Part shown: positions 1 to 12,357 of the stretch, in pieces
Position numbering within the stretch: the first letter of the stretch is position 1
How the letters are laid out: each line of letters begins with the position of its first letter
Source: Diplolepis rosae
Taxonomy: Eukaryota; Arthropoda; Insecta; Hymenoptera; Diplolepididae
Length of the DNA: 64,000 nt
Assembly (NCBI GenBank): GCA_030998225.1
Contig: JAPYXD010000391.1
Span: 992,001-1,056,000, forward strand
Direction of reading: 5' to 3'
Position numbers and translations under genes: made by a program
The notes under the pieces: generated by a model
Told to the model about the DNA's origin: nothing
Database searches by the model: none
The model's input: only the letters and a program-made list of their open reading frames with translations

Positions 1-588
1 CTTTGAAGTGGACCCTATTGCACATTTCGCCCTAAAATTCCAAACTGTTGTATGAAAAATGGGCAATTTGCGAAGAATTTAAAGAAAAACTGTTTTTTTG
101 GGACCGAAAAATTCAAAAATCGATATTTAGAAAAATATAAATATCATATTGAAAAAAAAATACGTGTCCTTTTTTATAGTCTATAGAACAAGGAAAAAAA
201 TTTTCAGCACAATAAATAATTTGGTTATAAATTTAACGTGGAATCACCCATATATATATCCAGTGTTGTTCATTTAAGATTTTAATAAATAAGATTTGTT
301 TCGCCGAAGTAGTTTCATTCCAACAAGATGAGTTTCCACTCTTTGATGTGGTGAGGTCACATCCAGTCTTCACAATTGGAATATATTCTTCAAATTTATG
401 TGGATTTCAAAAGTTCCCGCTTTAAGTGACTCGGCGCGTCACATTTCTACCGCTAGTTTAGATCCCAATATTGAATTTCGATGCCATAATATGAATAAGT
501 GTAATAAAACCTGAACTTTTCCCATTTCAAAACAATATTATACAAAATTGTCATTCATTTTTATCATTTACTCGAATGAAAAGTATCC
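1..588. other. No gene seen; AT-rich intergenic sequence
   Basis: I see no coding region, RNA gene or clear repeat end here. The first 250 bases look like the tail of a diffuse AT-rich repeat. Confidence 0.5.
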
Positions 589-867
589 CACTCTCTAAAT
601 ATGAATGAGTCAAAATCTACTGATTATCAGTAAAATTTGACTGATTCAAATAGCTAACAAGAGGTTACTGTAAATCAGTCAAATTCCACTGATTTTGTCA
701 GTGAAAATTAACTGATTTAAAAGTGAAAATATTTTTTCCACTGATTCAATTAGTGATAATCAACTGGTTTAACAGTGAAATATATTTTTTAAATGGTGAA
801 TCAGTGAAAAGGCAAATCACTGATTCAATTAGTAAAAATTTGACTGATTCTGATTTAGAGAGCAGTG
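589..867. repeat. ACTGATT-type palindromic MITE, copy 1
   Basis: The left end (CACTCTCTAAAT followed by GAGTCAAA) is complementary to the right end (ATTTAGAGAGCAGTG), and the interior is filled with variants of ACTGATT/AATCAGT. The same family recurs as a short hairpin derivative near 26,468-26,545 and as a fuller copy near 61,757-61,925. The short open frame inside it is repeat sequence, not a gene. Confidence 0.65.
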
Positions 868-1684
868 TGAGTAAAATTTCTTTAATGTTAATAGTAGAAT
901 ACAATTTGATGAAGATTGTAAAAATTTGAAAAGTTGCCTAACTCGAAATTTTGGCAAACAAATATATTTTTAATACACAATCAAAGAAAAAGTTTGTTTG
1001 AAATGAACAAAGTTTTTTGAATTCGAACAAATTTTCTTTAAATTTGAAATTTGTTTGAATAAAATTATTTTAAATTTACGAAAAACATTTTTTTTGGATA
1101 AGAGATCATTTTTTTAGATAAAAAAATAAGGTGTTTGATTCAAATAAATTTCTCCGTTGACGGTATAGCAGAGATATGTTTGTTTGGTTCGAACAATCTA
1201 TTCTCTCATTGTGGTTATCTTATGTCTTATTCGTGCACATTTAAGTTTATTCTTTAAAATCTAATAATGAAGTAAATTTTCTAATATTGCAATAAAATTA
1301 ACATTATCTCGAGCCTAATTAGTATATATCAAATATATCATCATAATATTACTCTTGATTCGATAAAAAAAATGTACTTGTATATGTGTGAAAATAAAAT
1401 GTTTGTAATTACAATTTTTCAAATCAGCGCAAACAATTTTTTTCATGTTTCAACTTATATTATTTTATTTATAAAATAGTATGAAGCGAGATAAAGAAAC
1501 GTGCTTGTACATACACTTCCGCTTTTTACAATATGAACACAATACAATAGCGCGCACGTTCGAAGCTTTGCTCTAAGTTAAGATAAAATGTGTTAAATTA
1601 GCTCAAGGTTACGTATATACTTCTTATATTATGGTTAGCTAAAAGTTTTTTTTCTTGTTTTTCTTTTCTAAACGAATAACTTAA
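868..1684. other. No gene seen
   Basis: AT-rich sequence with TTTGTTTGAA-type repeat fragments (960-1,160). Positions 1,487-1,530 are a short reverse-strand match to the block around 34,316-34,352 (GTGTATGTACAAGCACGTTT on the other strand). Confidence 0.5.
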
Positions 1685-2228
1685 CCTTTTAGCTGCGGGG
1701 AAATTTCAGTACAAATCGACCTCTTATAAAATGCAAAATTTATACATAAAATCACTGGATAACAAATTTGTCTCATTTGTCATGAAGGTTTGAGAGGGTA
1801 TTTCTATGTAATTTCACGCGCTGAATATGAAAAAAATAGTAAGAAATTTCGGCAGACATCCTTGACCTTGAAAATCGCCACTTCAGGGTCAAATTTTATT
1901 TCTAATATAAGCCAAGTTTTTAGAAGGTTTTCATATGTATTTTGATGCGCTGAATACCCATCTCTAACTTTCGCTTATGAAAAAAATGTAATGTGACCTT
2001 GACTGTAGATTTTCAAGGTCATTTTACCTCAGTGATTTTTTTCAGTATTTTTTTTTGTATTCAGTCCATCAAATTACGTAGAAAAACACTCTGAAATCCT
2101 CGCTTCTACTAGAAATGAAATTCGACCCTTAAATACCGATGTTCAAGGTCAAAAATGTTTCGAGGAATTTTAAAACTTTTTTTTACGTATTCAAAACATC
2201 AAATTTTACTACCCCCGCAGCTAAAAGG
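1685..2228. mobile_element. piggyBac-like MITE, copy 1 (TTAA target duplication)
   Basis: The element starts CCTTTTAGCTGCGGGG and ends with the exact reverse complement, CCCCGCAGCTAAAAGG. It is flanked on both sides by TTAA (1,681-1,684 and 2,229-2,232). A TTAA duplication next to a CC/CCC-starting terminal repeat is the hallmark of the piggyBac superfamily. At 544 bp it has no transposase and is non-autonomous. The interior carries several TCAAGGTCA motifs on both strands. A second, 3'-truncated copy starts at 19,596. Confidence 0.8.
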
Positions 2229-2232
2229 TTAA

Positions 2233-2535
2233 CCCCTTGTGACACAGCAGGTCACCTAGAGACGAACTTTCATTCCTTTAGTTTTTTAAGCATTAGGTCT
2301 AAGTACTTATTGACCGGTTTCGTTCAAATATTTCATTTTCTAAACTGATGCGACTTTGAAAGGTATTAAAATAACATAATTAATAAGCAAATTAAAAAAT
2401 TTCTATCCGAAAATTAGTATCTGGGATTTTTTATAGTCTTTGATTACACAGGCCCACAAAAAAAAGTTTTTTGTGTGAAGAATGCTATTATGATATTCCC
2501 ATGTATTTTTTCCCGCTGAACCTGTATCTTAAAGC
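2233..2535. other. No gene seen
   Basis: AT-rich spacer between a MITE and a foldback element; nothing recognised. Confidence 0.5.
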
Positions 2536-3273
2536 GTTTGACTCCAGCACGTCAGAATTTCGTCCTAACCTCAAAAAACACTTAAAAAAATCAATAAATC
2601 CAATATACCTATTACCCCATAACCAAATAAGCCTTAAACATGTAATGCCTTAACCCCATAACCCCTCAACGCTATGACCCCATATTCACTCAAGCTTATA
2701 ACCTCATAACCCTGTACATCAAAGAGGTTATGTACTGCAAAATCGAATAATCTCGTGTATTTTTCTTTTATGACTCGCAGTAATAAGTGAACTTCATATA
2801 ATAAACTCAAACACCCGTCAACCTTAACCCCTTAACATCATAACCCTATACATCAAAACCCTCATGACCAACAAATAATTCACGATCGTTTGCTTTCTAT
2901 AACCTTTTTGTCGTCAAAAGATCTGTGAAGCCGGTTTCGTTTCCGCTTCTTATAGTAAAAATCGCAAATTAGTGTTATGAGGTTAATGGGTCTTTGAGTT
3001 TATTATATGAAGTTTACTCATTACTGCAAGTCACAAAAGAAACATACAGGAGATTTTTCGATTTTGCAGTACATGACCTTTTCGATGTATAGGGTTATCG
3101 TGTTATGGAATTGAGAGATTATGGGGTCATAGTGCTGAGGGATTATAGGGTTGAGGCATTACATGTTTTAAGGCTTATTTGGTTATGGGGTTATAGGTAT
3201 ACTGAATTTAGTGGTTGTTTGGAGTGTTTTTTGAGGTTAGGATGAAAATCTGACGTGCTGATGGAGTCAAACG
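2536..3273. repeat. Foldback (long inverted repeat) element
   Basis: The outer ends are imperfect reverse complements: CGTTTGACTCCAGCACGTCAG on the left and its complement CTGACGTGCTGATGGAGTCAAACG, split here by position, on the right (ending 3,273). Both arms carry CATAACCC/GGGTTATG-type runs and mirror each other for about 300 bp around a centre near 2,900. No transposase is visible. The short frames in the arms are repeat shadows. Confidence 0.75.
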
Positions 3274-3651
3274 GATTATGGATTTTGAAAAAATCTGCCA
3301 TTTTGGATCAGCCATCTTGAATTTTTTGAATTCAATAACAGATTTTTAATCATTAAAAACGTCCATATGTCAATTTTGATAAAAGTCGAGATTTAAAAAA
3401 AATGTTGGTTCGCCATATAACGCTGGCTATCTTGAATTTTGAAAATTCGAAGCAAATCCATAATTTGCGAACCCAAAAATCATCATAGATTCTAAGCTTA
3501 TTAAATTCTTTTGGATGGAAGAATTCGAACTTCAAAGTGTTAAAAAATCGAAAATCGTAAGAAGCGAAAATATACGTACCAGGTGTACAAGTATGAAACC
3601 GGTAATTTTTTTGAGAAAATACACGTTTATTTAATAAAAATGGTTATACAT

Positions 3652-4401
3652 TCAATCTTCAAAGTAATGGCCATTGCTAGCCACACATTTTTCCCATCTC
3701 TCTGGCAATTTGTGTATGCCTCGCCAAAAAAATTGTTCGTTTTTTGAGTCAAACCAGTCATCGAGCCATTTTTTCACATTTTTGTACGAATCGAAGCGCT
3801 GTTCAGCAAGTGCGTGCCCCATTGATGATAATAAGTGGTAGTCAGATGGAGCCAAGTCTGGTGAATAAGCCGCATGGGGGAGGGCTTCCCAGCTGTACGA
3901 ATTTACCAATTCCCGAGTCTTTTTTGTTCGATGTGCTGGTGCATTGTCATCAAGAAAAATCACTTTGTGTTGCCTAGTTTGATATTCTGGACGTTTTTGG
4001 CGCAAAGCACGATTCAAATCGGCCAATTGTTATTGGTAGCGTTGACCAGTAACTGTTTCACCTGGATTCAGAAGGTCAAACCAGATAACACCCTTCTGAT
4101 CCCAATCTTCGAACTTTTTTGGTGGTTTTCCACGATCTTCGTTTCTCACATCAAAATTACCACTTTTGAATTTTTTAAACCACTCGAAACACTGTGTTTT
4201 GCCTAGAGCATGCTGGCCGTAAGCTTCCACAAGCATTCGATGGGCTTCCAAAGCAGATTTCTTCAATTGGTAACAGAAAATCAATGATCCCGCAAATCGT
4301 AGTTTGAAGGCACAAAAATCGACATTTTTACTAGCGAAAAAAAATGAGTTGTTGTATGAAACTTGATTGTTTATGAACTGAATATTGTTGACCGAACTCA
4401 A
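3652..4401 (-). pseudogene. mariner-family transposase, internally deleted and with a nonsense codon
   Basis: The minus-strand frame encodes a mariner helix-turn-helix region (LKKSALEAHRMLVEAYGQHA, then CFEWFKKFKSGNFDVR and PPKKFED). It jumps directly to the catalytic core ([21 protein letters not shown]) and the mariner C-terminus (HKLPERWEKCVASNGHYFED). The second and third catalytic aspartates (D34D type) are present, but the segment with the first aspartate is missing, so about 100 codons are deleted compared with the usual roughly 345 residues. An in-frame TAA at 4,030-4,032 sits where CAA is expected. The element is therefore dead. A likely terminal repeat (CCAGGTGTACAAGTATGAAA) lies near 3,580; I could not find a matching partner on the other side. 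Confidence 0.9.
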
Positions 4402-4429
4402 TGCGAATAAATGGCGTGAATGATTTGGT

Positions 4430-6641
4430 TTGGTTGCGACGTTAAAAAATATTACACTATTTTTAACATTATCAATGCAAACATTTTATTTTCAAACATA
4501 AAAAACAGATTTTCTAATAATAGAACAAATAATAATTTTTCACGCTGGAAATTGGATGCAGAAAAATGTTTACGTGTATGAAATGTATCTCAATATTTGT
4601 TTACATAAAGTTAAATAAATTCAATCTGGTAAAAGATCTTAAATTATTCAGAAGTACAAAGAAAACAGCTTTTCAAAAATGCATGAACTACTTTTTCTGA
4701 ATTGTTTCATTATTACTTCTGGATAGCTACCAATTTTATACCAAAATATTCTGGGAATATAACAATTTTGTGTGGTGAAAAGCTGTTAAAATTCAGTTGA
4801 AAGATTTTCAAAGTAAAAAAAAACGACTCCAAATCAAACATATAAAATTCTACCTCTTTCACTCTCTACTAATAAAGAGCTAGTTAATTTTCACGAATTA
4901 CATTTAGAACCAACTAAATTATTTAACATCGTATTGATACCAAATTAATTCATGGTTGTAATTATGAAATTTTATATTAATTTATTGATTATTATTAATT
5001 ATTATAAATAGTTATAAATATAAAATTAATTATTAGTTCAATGGAGTTCAATATCGTAACGTTATTTCATAGGGAGTTTGATTTTGGTGCTACTCGTACT
5101 CCTTAAGATTCTTTACCAAGTAAACTTTTTAACGCTTATATTCGTAGACATCATATCAACAACTCTATCAGATGAAAACTGAAATGAAATGTGTACAAAA
5201 CATATTTCCACTTGTCTGCTTTTTGATACATCAATAAACCGACGGCGCTGCCGCAATGCTGTAGTTGCTCTAATAGAAGGTAATAGAGAGATTTGATGGT
5301 GTAATATCCGGAGGAGGTTTCGCCGGGAATATTCGTGATTGACGAAAATTATGCACCATAGAGGGTGTCTGCACCGGGGACAAGCTGACCTCAAATATTT
5401 GCCCAAGTGTTTTAATCAAAACATCAATTATTACCAGTGGCGCCAATCCTTTTCCAAGCAGGTCGGGCGTCACTTGTTCACGTTGAGCCCCCCCCCCCTT
5501 TTTTTCCAAATTGAATTTTTGTCGAGCAAAAAAAAAATAAAGAAAAAGAGGGCGTTTTTAACTTGAAAGGGTGTTATTAGCACGTTTTCAAATGGGGAAG
5601 GTCTTGTGTGGAAATTTTCCACTTGGAAGGGTTAAATGTGGACATTTTCCAATTGAAAGGGTGAAATGCAATTTTATCTATTATTTGAAAAATCCCGTAA
5701 TATCATAAGGGGTGGAAAAATTGAAATAAAATTTTTTTGCAATGAATCGAAAGTTTTATAAGAGTCTAAAAATATATAAATATAAATGGCTTACCTAATT
5801 AAAGTTTGAAAAAAGTTTTAAATGATTTTTTAAAATTTCCAGACAAAATTTAAAAAAAGACTGCTTTGAAATGATTCATATTAAAAAAAAATAATAACTC
5901 TATTAATTTTAGAACAGACATTGAAAATCTGAGTGACATTTACTTTAATATTATTCAACTTGCCAAATAACCTTTTTGCCTAAAATATTTAAATTTAAAA
6001 AATTTTCCCGCCTTATTTCTATATGATCGATCATAACCTAACATCTTATTGTTAGTTACATTTCGAATTAGTCATCATGGATACTCCATGATAGTTGTTG
6101 TGAAAAATTAAATTCATCCGTTATAAATTTATAATGAGTATGTTAAAAACTTTTCTATTAACTTTAACTTTCATTTAAAATATAGGTTTAATATATCTTT
6201 TAAATTTATATTATTTTGCTGAATAATATTGTATTCTTTACAGAATTTTAACTACTTTGATATAAACTTAACCTCTAACAGGTCAAGTTTACCAATTTTA
6301 AAATAACGATGAATATCAAACGACAATCGCAACGTATTAATCATGGGATTTTTGTCGTCTTATGACAATTTTTAAAATAAAAATAAATACATAAAATTAA
6401 AAAAAAATTTTTTACAAACTTAACTATGTTTTTTAAAAAAACCAAGAACAAAAATAATATCTTACTCAGATGTATTTTCAACGAAACACATCGTTATCAT
6501 GTGATGTCTCATTTCTAAATTTTATTTCCTCGCAATGGATTGTATAAGGTAACATCTTTTAATATTTTTTACTATAACCTTGGGCTGTCTGTGTTATTCA
6601 TTTCATTTGTATATAATTCATGTTATTATTATTATTTTTAG
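4430..6641. other. No gene seen; AT-rich, with G/C homopolymer tracts
   Basis: No coding region is recognised. The stretch holds a C-tract near 5,490 and GGGTG-type minor repeats near 5,570-5,670 (AAGGGTGTTATTAG, AAGGGTTAAATG, AAGGGTGAAATG). The frames around 5,113-5,566 have no family signature and overlap on both strands. Confidence 0.45.
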
Positions 6642-6682
6642 TCTTGACAAGGACTGAAGCTTCAGTCGAAACGTAGACTTGC
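6642..6682 (+). other. Degenerate hammerhead-like / Penelope-end-like motif
   Basis: CTGAAG, a self-complementary TGAAGCTTCA and CGAAACGTAGAC follow the order of a hammerhead core (CUGANGA, stem II, GAAA). The conserved A after CUGANG is a C here, and the closing GUH is GAC. It is probably a decayed relative of the better motif at 48,463-48,498. The AT-rich tail with TTATTATTATTATT and the AATAAAAAG that follows fit the end of a retroelement. Confidence 0.3.
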
Positions 6683-7887
6683 TTGGAAATTAATAAAAAG
6701 TTTTATTTCAAGGGAATTTGAGATTGGATTTATAATTTCCTATTTTACATCTTAAAAAAATACCATAAAGGCCATCATTCACTCTACTAATAAAAATGCC
6801 TAATTACACTTATTTGTGCGTAATTTTGATTTGCGAACATTCTGTTTTATTCTACATTCTTCCCTAACATGATTTCCCCATTTTTTTTACTTTTTTACAC
6901 ACTATTTATCATTATTTACAACTAATACTTATTCGACATGACACCCCCCCCCCCCCCGTAAAAGGTTGGCCGTTCGACCTACCCCCGGGGTTGGCGCCCT
7001 TGATTATTACGAGCTAGAGGGGGGGGGGGGGGGCTTTAAAATTTGTTTTCGGTTAGGGACAAAAATTGAAATTTCAAAGCCCTTCGCTCCCCCGTGGGGT
7101 GAATTTTTGCAGAGTCGCTTTTTCCCTTCGAAAATAAAAAGTTTTTATTGCGAACATTTTTTCCGTACGATGTTTTTTATTACGATATTACGAATTACAA
7201 TATTTTGATATCTGGAAATAAAAAACCCACCCTGTATACAACAGTATTGAGCATGCATTTGATTGAAAGAAAAAAACTTTGATTCAAACAAATATTCTCT
7301 TCGGATTTATTTGTTCGGCTAACAAAATTGCTTTGTTTGTCTGATAAAATGATTATTAACTCAAGAAAATAGTCTTGCCGGCTTGACTGAATAATTTTGT
7401 AAATGGATTTAACTGCTGTCAGATTGGAGACATTTTTTTCTACTTTGAAAAATTAAATCGTCATTAAAATACATTCACAAATTTATTTAATCGTAATAAA
7501 AATGACTATTTATCTTAAAATCACTTTTTTAGTGAAATTTTATTTTTTCTTGACTCAAAAAAATTTTGCTTCAGACAAAAAAACCAGAACCAAGAAATTA
7601 ATTTTGTATTATTAACAACTGTTCTACAGAACAATTTTTTTGCAATTACTAAATTTTTTTCTCATTTCAATTTATAAGAATAATCGGATTGACCTACAAA
7701 TTTCTTAATCTTTTAAAAGAATTTTACTTAAAATTTCCAATTTGCCATTTAAAGTGATCATTTTGTTAATCGAGTTTCTTAAATTGCTTTAAAAGCGTCT
7801 TAGGGCTATTTAATCATCAGAACATGGTAGTACATACATAAACTCATTAAGGCACCCTTCTTTCAGATATTAACGAACATTCCTAGT
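6683..7887. other. No gene seen; homopolymer tracts and AT-rich repeats
   Basis: A long C run (near 6,943-6,957) and a long G run (near 7,018-7,033) flank about 60 bases. The rest is AT-rich, with TTTGATTCAAACAAA-like repeat fragments (7,260-7,560). The frame crossing the G run at 6,966-7,208 is low-complexity and not a gene. Confidence 0.45.
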
Positions 7888-8325
7888 ATGTTTGTTCACG
7901 TAATTACGGAAAGGTCGATCTTCCTTCCAGGAATTCTTGAATACCTGGGGAACCTTTCGTCCTTTCTTCTTTGTGTATCTAGCAAAGCCATTCTGTTTCT
8001 AGTCATCCTGCAGATCTTCCAACGATGCTCGAAGTACCGTGGTATTTGTAGATATCGAGTTATCTTTGAAAGTAAGAGAGCAAGAGAGAGAGAGAGAGAT
8101 GACTCCCTGGGTCTGAGTAGCTTCTTTGCCGTTTCCATGGAAACCCATGTAGGGTGCACGCGACTTGCGAAACCCAAGGTGATGGATGTGACAGGGTTCA
8201 CCTTCAGAGAATTCGCTTTCACTGGTCTGAAAAAAGATCTATATATTGCCTTTTCTCCTTTCTCTGAAAAAGGGTGCAAATATCCAGTCGGAAAACAAAA
8301 AATTCGAATCATAATGGCATTCTAG
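7888..8325. other. Unassigned GC-richer block, open on both strands
   Basis: Frames of 145 codons (plus) and 138 codons (minus, 7,896-8,312) stay open over the same bases, and the block is visibly less AT-rich than its surroundings. Neither translation resembles a family I know. A GA microsatellite (about 8,080-8,098) runs through it. Possibilities are an exon or UTR of an unrecognised gene, or part of an unrecognised repeat. The double-strand openness is typical of GC-richer DNA and is not evidence of coding. Confidence 0.3.
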
Positions 8326-8495
8326 AATCGATAAGAAGATTGAGTAATAAGCGATTACAATAACATAAATCAATAAGAAAAACTTAAAAATATTAAAAGC
8401 ATCGTTGCGAAATATCTCATTTGTTAGTTAATTAGATATTATGTCCCATATATAGGGTGTATAAAAGGTCCCAGAACGATTTAATGTCACATTAA

Positions 8496-9489
8496 CCCTT
8501 TAACGTCAAAAAGACACTTTTCGTGTGTCCCCTTTTCCACGTTATTTTTCACTATGAAGAGGTCAAGGGGAAAATTCGTAAAGTACCTATTCCACTATTT
8601 TCAAGGTCGCTATTTTCAATGGTGCAATCTAATTTACATAAAAATTCCATTTTTTATTATTTTTTTGCAAAATAACACAAAAATACGCAAAAAAGTAAAT
8701 TGCCTAGTTTTTTCCAGGTTCTCAGATTTTAGCACTAAGTACTAGCTTTATCAAAATGTCAAAAACTAGACAATTTACTTTTTCGGAACACGAAATTTTA
8801 TCTAATAGTATTCTTTATAAAATATTCTGTTGAAAGACAAAAGTCCTTACAATTTGTCAACACAAATTACACAGGTCAACATTTTATCTACTCTGGAACA
8901 CCAGAAACGGATTGAATATACAAAGGTTCTTGAGGTCGCTGATTACGATGAGAGGGTCAGTTAACCTCCATCACGTCAGGTTCAAGGTCATTTGAAGGTC
9001 AAGTGTAGAAAAATGCGTCAGAAAAATCTGAAAAATGCATACATATCTTTTTGAGGTGACTGAGTTCGAATCCAAGGTCAGTTAGTCTTGAATACGCCAA
9101 ATTCAAGGTCATATGAAGGTCATATATAGGAAAAACTGTTAGAAAAATCTGGAAAAATTCATACTTATTTTTTTGTGGTCAGTAAGTTTGACACCGAAAT
9201 CAGTTAGCCTTGACTCTGCGAGGTTCAAGGTCATTTGAAGGTCAAGTGTAGAAAAATGCGTCAGAAAAATCTGAAAAATTCATATACATATTTTTGAGGT
9301 CAAAAGAGAAGGAAGAACTGTCAAAAAAATCTGAAAGAATTCATATGTTATTGAGGTAGCTTAGTTTAAACCAGGGTTTTGGTCAAGCGTTTCAATGTCT
9401 TATAGTCTTTGATTTCCCATGACGTCTTCACAGTGAAAAATAACGTGGAAAAGGGGACACACAAAAAGTGTCTTTTTGACGTTAAAGGG
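8496..9489. mobile_element. piggyBac-like non-autonomous element with 58-bp TIRs
   Basis: The ends are CCCTTTAACGTC...GACGTTAAAGGG with TTAA on both sides (8,492-8,495; 9,490-9,493). The terminal inverted repeats match over about 58 bp (8,496-8,553 and 9,432-9,489), with a mismatch inside. The interior holds imperfect tandem units of about 120 bp (roughly 8,880-9,330) built around TTCAAGGTCATTTGAAGGTC. There is no transposase gene, so mobilisation would need a piggyBac enzyme in trans. Confidence 0.85.
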
Positions 9490-9895
9490 TTAATTATGCG
9501 TTTTTTGCAAAAACATACTAAGGACCAATGTTTTAAAAGAGGGAAGTGAGGTTCTGATTGTTAAGTACAAGGGGTGAACTTCCGAGGAGCACAACCTTCA
9601 AATTACTTAAAAACTGCACATACTTGTACTTATGTATTTTGTTCAGGTGATTACGAATATCATAGTGAAAATTGGCGCCAATTTTATTTTCATTATAAAA
9701 ACGATGAAAAATCCCATAAAAATCATAGTTTTTACGTCTATCTCAGGAAATACTGAAAATTAAAAAAAATAATCCGAACAAAATTTGTAGAAATCATCAA
9801 AATATATATTTTATGTTCCATCCATTTTTTTTTCTTCTGCATCCACGCTTAGGATACAATTTTTAAAATTATTAACTAATACGTATCAATTTTAC

Positions 9896-10807
9896 CATAC
9901 CCCTCCTTCCCATCGTGTAGGGGGAAAAACGTCAACTGGGGATAAGGCTACATATCAATGATAGTATACCCCTTTTCCCATCGTGTTTTTAAAAACCTGT
10001 CCACTGCGGGACAGAGATACATATTAATTGTACCATACCCCTTCTTCCCATCATGTGTGAGAAAATAACGTCCGCTGCGTGACAGGGACACGTCTCAATT
10101 GTACCATACCCTTTCTTCCAATCGTTTAAAAAAAAAGTCCACTGCAGGACAAAGGTAAACGTTATTTGTATCATACCCCTTCTTCCTAACGTGTAAAAAT
10201 ACGGCCACTGCGGAATAGTGCTATATATCAATGTTACCATACCCCTCTTTTCCATTGTGTTTTGAGAAATCTGTTCACTGCGGGACAGGGGTACATATTT
10301 ATTTTACAATATTCCTTCTTCTCATCATGTTTGGGAAAAAAATCATCTACTGCGGGACATGAATACGTATCAATTTCACCATACCCCTTCTTCTTATCGT
10401 GTTTGAAAAAAAATACCGTCTACTACGGGACAGGGATACATATTAATTGTACCATACCCATTCTTCCCATAGTGTTTTGAAAAAATCATCCACTGCGGGA
10501 CATGAATACGTATCAATTTTACCGTACCCCTTCTTCCCATCGTGTTTTGAAAAACCTGTCCACTGCGGGACATGAATAGGTATCAATTTTACCATATTCC
10601 TCCTTCTCATCTTGTTTGAAAAAAAAACTGTCTACTGCGGGACAGGGATACATATTAATTGTGCCATACCCGTTCTTCCCATGGTGTTTGGAAAAAATCA
10701 TCCACTGCGGGACAGGGTTACCTAATAATTTTAACATACCCTTTCTTCTCAGCGTGTAAAAAAACTCTACTGCGGGATACTGCTGCATATCAATGGTACC
10801 ATACCCA
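9896..10807. repeat. Minisatellite, about 66-73-bp unit, about 13 copies
   Basis: The unit is roughly CCATACCCCTTCTTCCCATC, then GTGTTTGAAAAAA, then CCACTGCGGGACAGGG and ATACATATCAATT. CCACTGCGGG-like cores recur near 9,998, 10,070, 10,137, 10,203, 10,273, 10,346, 10,418, 10,489, 10,557, 10,628, 10,700 and 10,769. All frames on both strands through here are periodic repeat translations. Confidence 0.9.
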
Positions 10808-11242
10808 TTGGACTGAAGTTTGTGACGTCTCGTGTGACGAATTTTTTTTTCGTCGTATTCCATAAAAATATGCGGAATGGTGATTTTTGAGAAAAACAAC
10901 ATTTTTTATAATAAAAAAAAATGTTTAAGTTTGACAAAACCAAACTATTTATGGACGAACACGTTAGATTATCTCGCAAACTAAAAAACAGACATATATG
11001 TGGACTTAGGTTTTTTATTGCAGTCACATAGTGCTACAATAAAAAATAATAAATAAAAAATTGAGATTGCGAAATGAAACCAAAATTAGCAAAGTTGCTT
11101 TGGTCAAACTTAAAAATTTATCTTTAATGTAAAAAATATTGATATTGTCTAAAGTCACTATTTTGCATATTTTTTATTGTTTTGGAGATCATACGATGAA
11201 AAAAAAAATTTGTCACATGAGACGTCACAAACTTCAGCCTAA
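10808..11242. mobile_element. TIR element inserted into the minisatellite
   Basis: The ends CTGAAGTTTGTGACGTCTCG (left) and its near reverse complement (right, ending TCAGCC near 11,240) frame about 435 bp of unrelated AT-rich sequence. The minisatellite resumes immediately afterwards, so this is an insertion. The target duplication is not clear by eye. Confidence 0.7.
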
Positions 11243-11375
11243 TACCATGCCCCTCTTTCCCACTGTGTTTAGAAAAAACCGCTTATTGCGGAACAGGGAT
11301 AAATATCAATTGAACTATTCCTGTTGTTTTCATCGTGTTTGAAAAAAAAACCATCCACGGCTGGACAGTGTTTTA
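11243..11375. repeat. Minisatellite continuation (about 2 units)
   Basis: Two further diverged units of the 66-73-bp repeat (ACCATGCCCCTCTTTCCCAC... and CATCCACGGCTGGACAG) follow the TIR insertion. Confidence 0.75.
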
Positions 11376-11611
11376 CTCCATCAACTTTTTCACTAATTTT
11401 CTGCAAAACTATCAGTAATATCAAAAAAATGTACGGAACATAAAATGTGTACATTGATGAGATCCACAACTCTCGCCCAGAACACTTTTTTTAATTATCA
11501 GTGTTTCCTGAGATAAACATAAGAAATCATGATTTTTATCGGTTTTTTATGGACAGAATTGTTTTTTATTTTTGTGTGGCTGTTAAGACTTTTTAGTTTA
11601 TGTCAAAAACA

Positions 11612-12357
11612 TGACGTGATGCGGTAAAGTGGACTTCGGATTTTATTTCAGCGACCCCAAAAACATATAATAGACATAATCTGACTCCGAGGCCAGAAAT
11701 TTGTTTTTTTTTGTGTGTGGTGCAATTTGACTCTTCATAAAATTCCGGTGTCATCCCAACAAAAGAAATATTGTTGACCTTTAAATAACCTCGAGTGAAA
11801 TGACATGATGCTGTAAAGTGGACTCGGATTCGGTTTCAGCGCCCCCAAAAACATATAATAGACATAGTCTGACTCCGAGGCCAGAAATTTGTTTTTTTTT
11901 TGTGTGTGGTGCAATTTGACTCTTCATGAAATTCCGGTGTCATCCCTCCAAAAGAAATGATGTTGACCTTGAAATAACCTCGAGTGAAATGACATGATGC
12001 TGTAAAGTGGACTCGGATTCGGTTTCAGCGACCCCAAAAACATATAATAGACATAGTCTGACTCCGAGGCCAAAAATTTGTTTTTTTTTGTGTAGTGCAG
12101 TTTGACTTCATGAAATTCCGGTGTCATCCCTTCAAAAAAAATGACGTTGACCTTGAAATAACCTCGAGTCAAATGACGTGATGCTGTAAAGTGGACTTCG
12201 GATTCGATTTCAGCGACCCCAAAAACATATAATAGACATAGTCTGACTCCGAGGCCAAAAATTTGTTTTTTGTGTGTGGTAAAATCTTCATGAAATTCCG
12301 GTGTCATCCCTTCAAAAGGAATGATGTTGACCTTGAAATTCCCTCGAGTGATGACCG
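11612..12357. repeat. Tandem array, about 185-189-bp unit, 4 copies
   Basis: Units start at about 11,612, 11,801, 11,990 and 12,173 with TGATGCTGTAAAGTGGACT. Each holds CCCCAAAAACATATAATAGA, GACTCCGAGGCCAGAAATTT, GAAATTCCGGTGTCATCCC and TTGACCTTGAAATAACCTCG. The 145-codon minus-strand frame across it repeats with the same period, so it is not a protein. Confidence 0.9.

Noticed and set aside
5113..5566. Overlapping frames around a C-tract as a gene
   Set aside because: No domain or splice support, frames on both strands, and low-complexity sequence.
9989..11027. Several frames on both strands with recurring motifs, as a repeat protein
   Set aside because: The recurring residues follow the 66-73-bp minisatellite, stops occur every unit or two, and both strands look alike.
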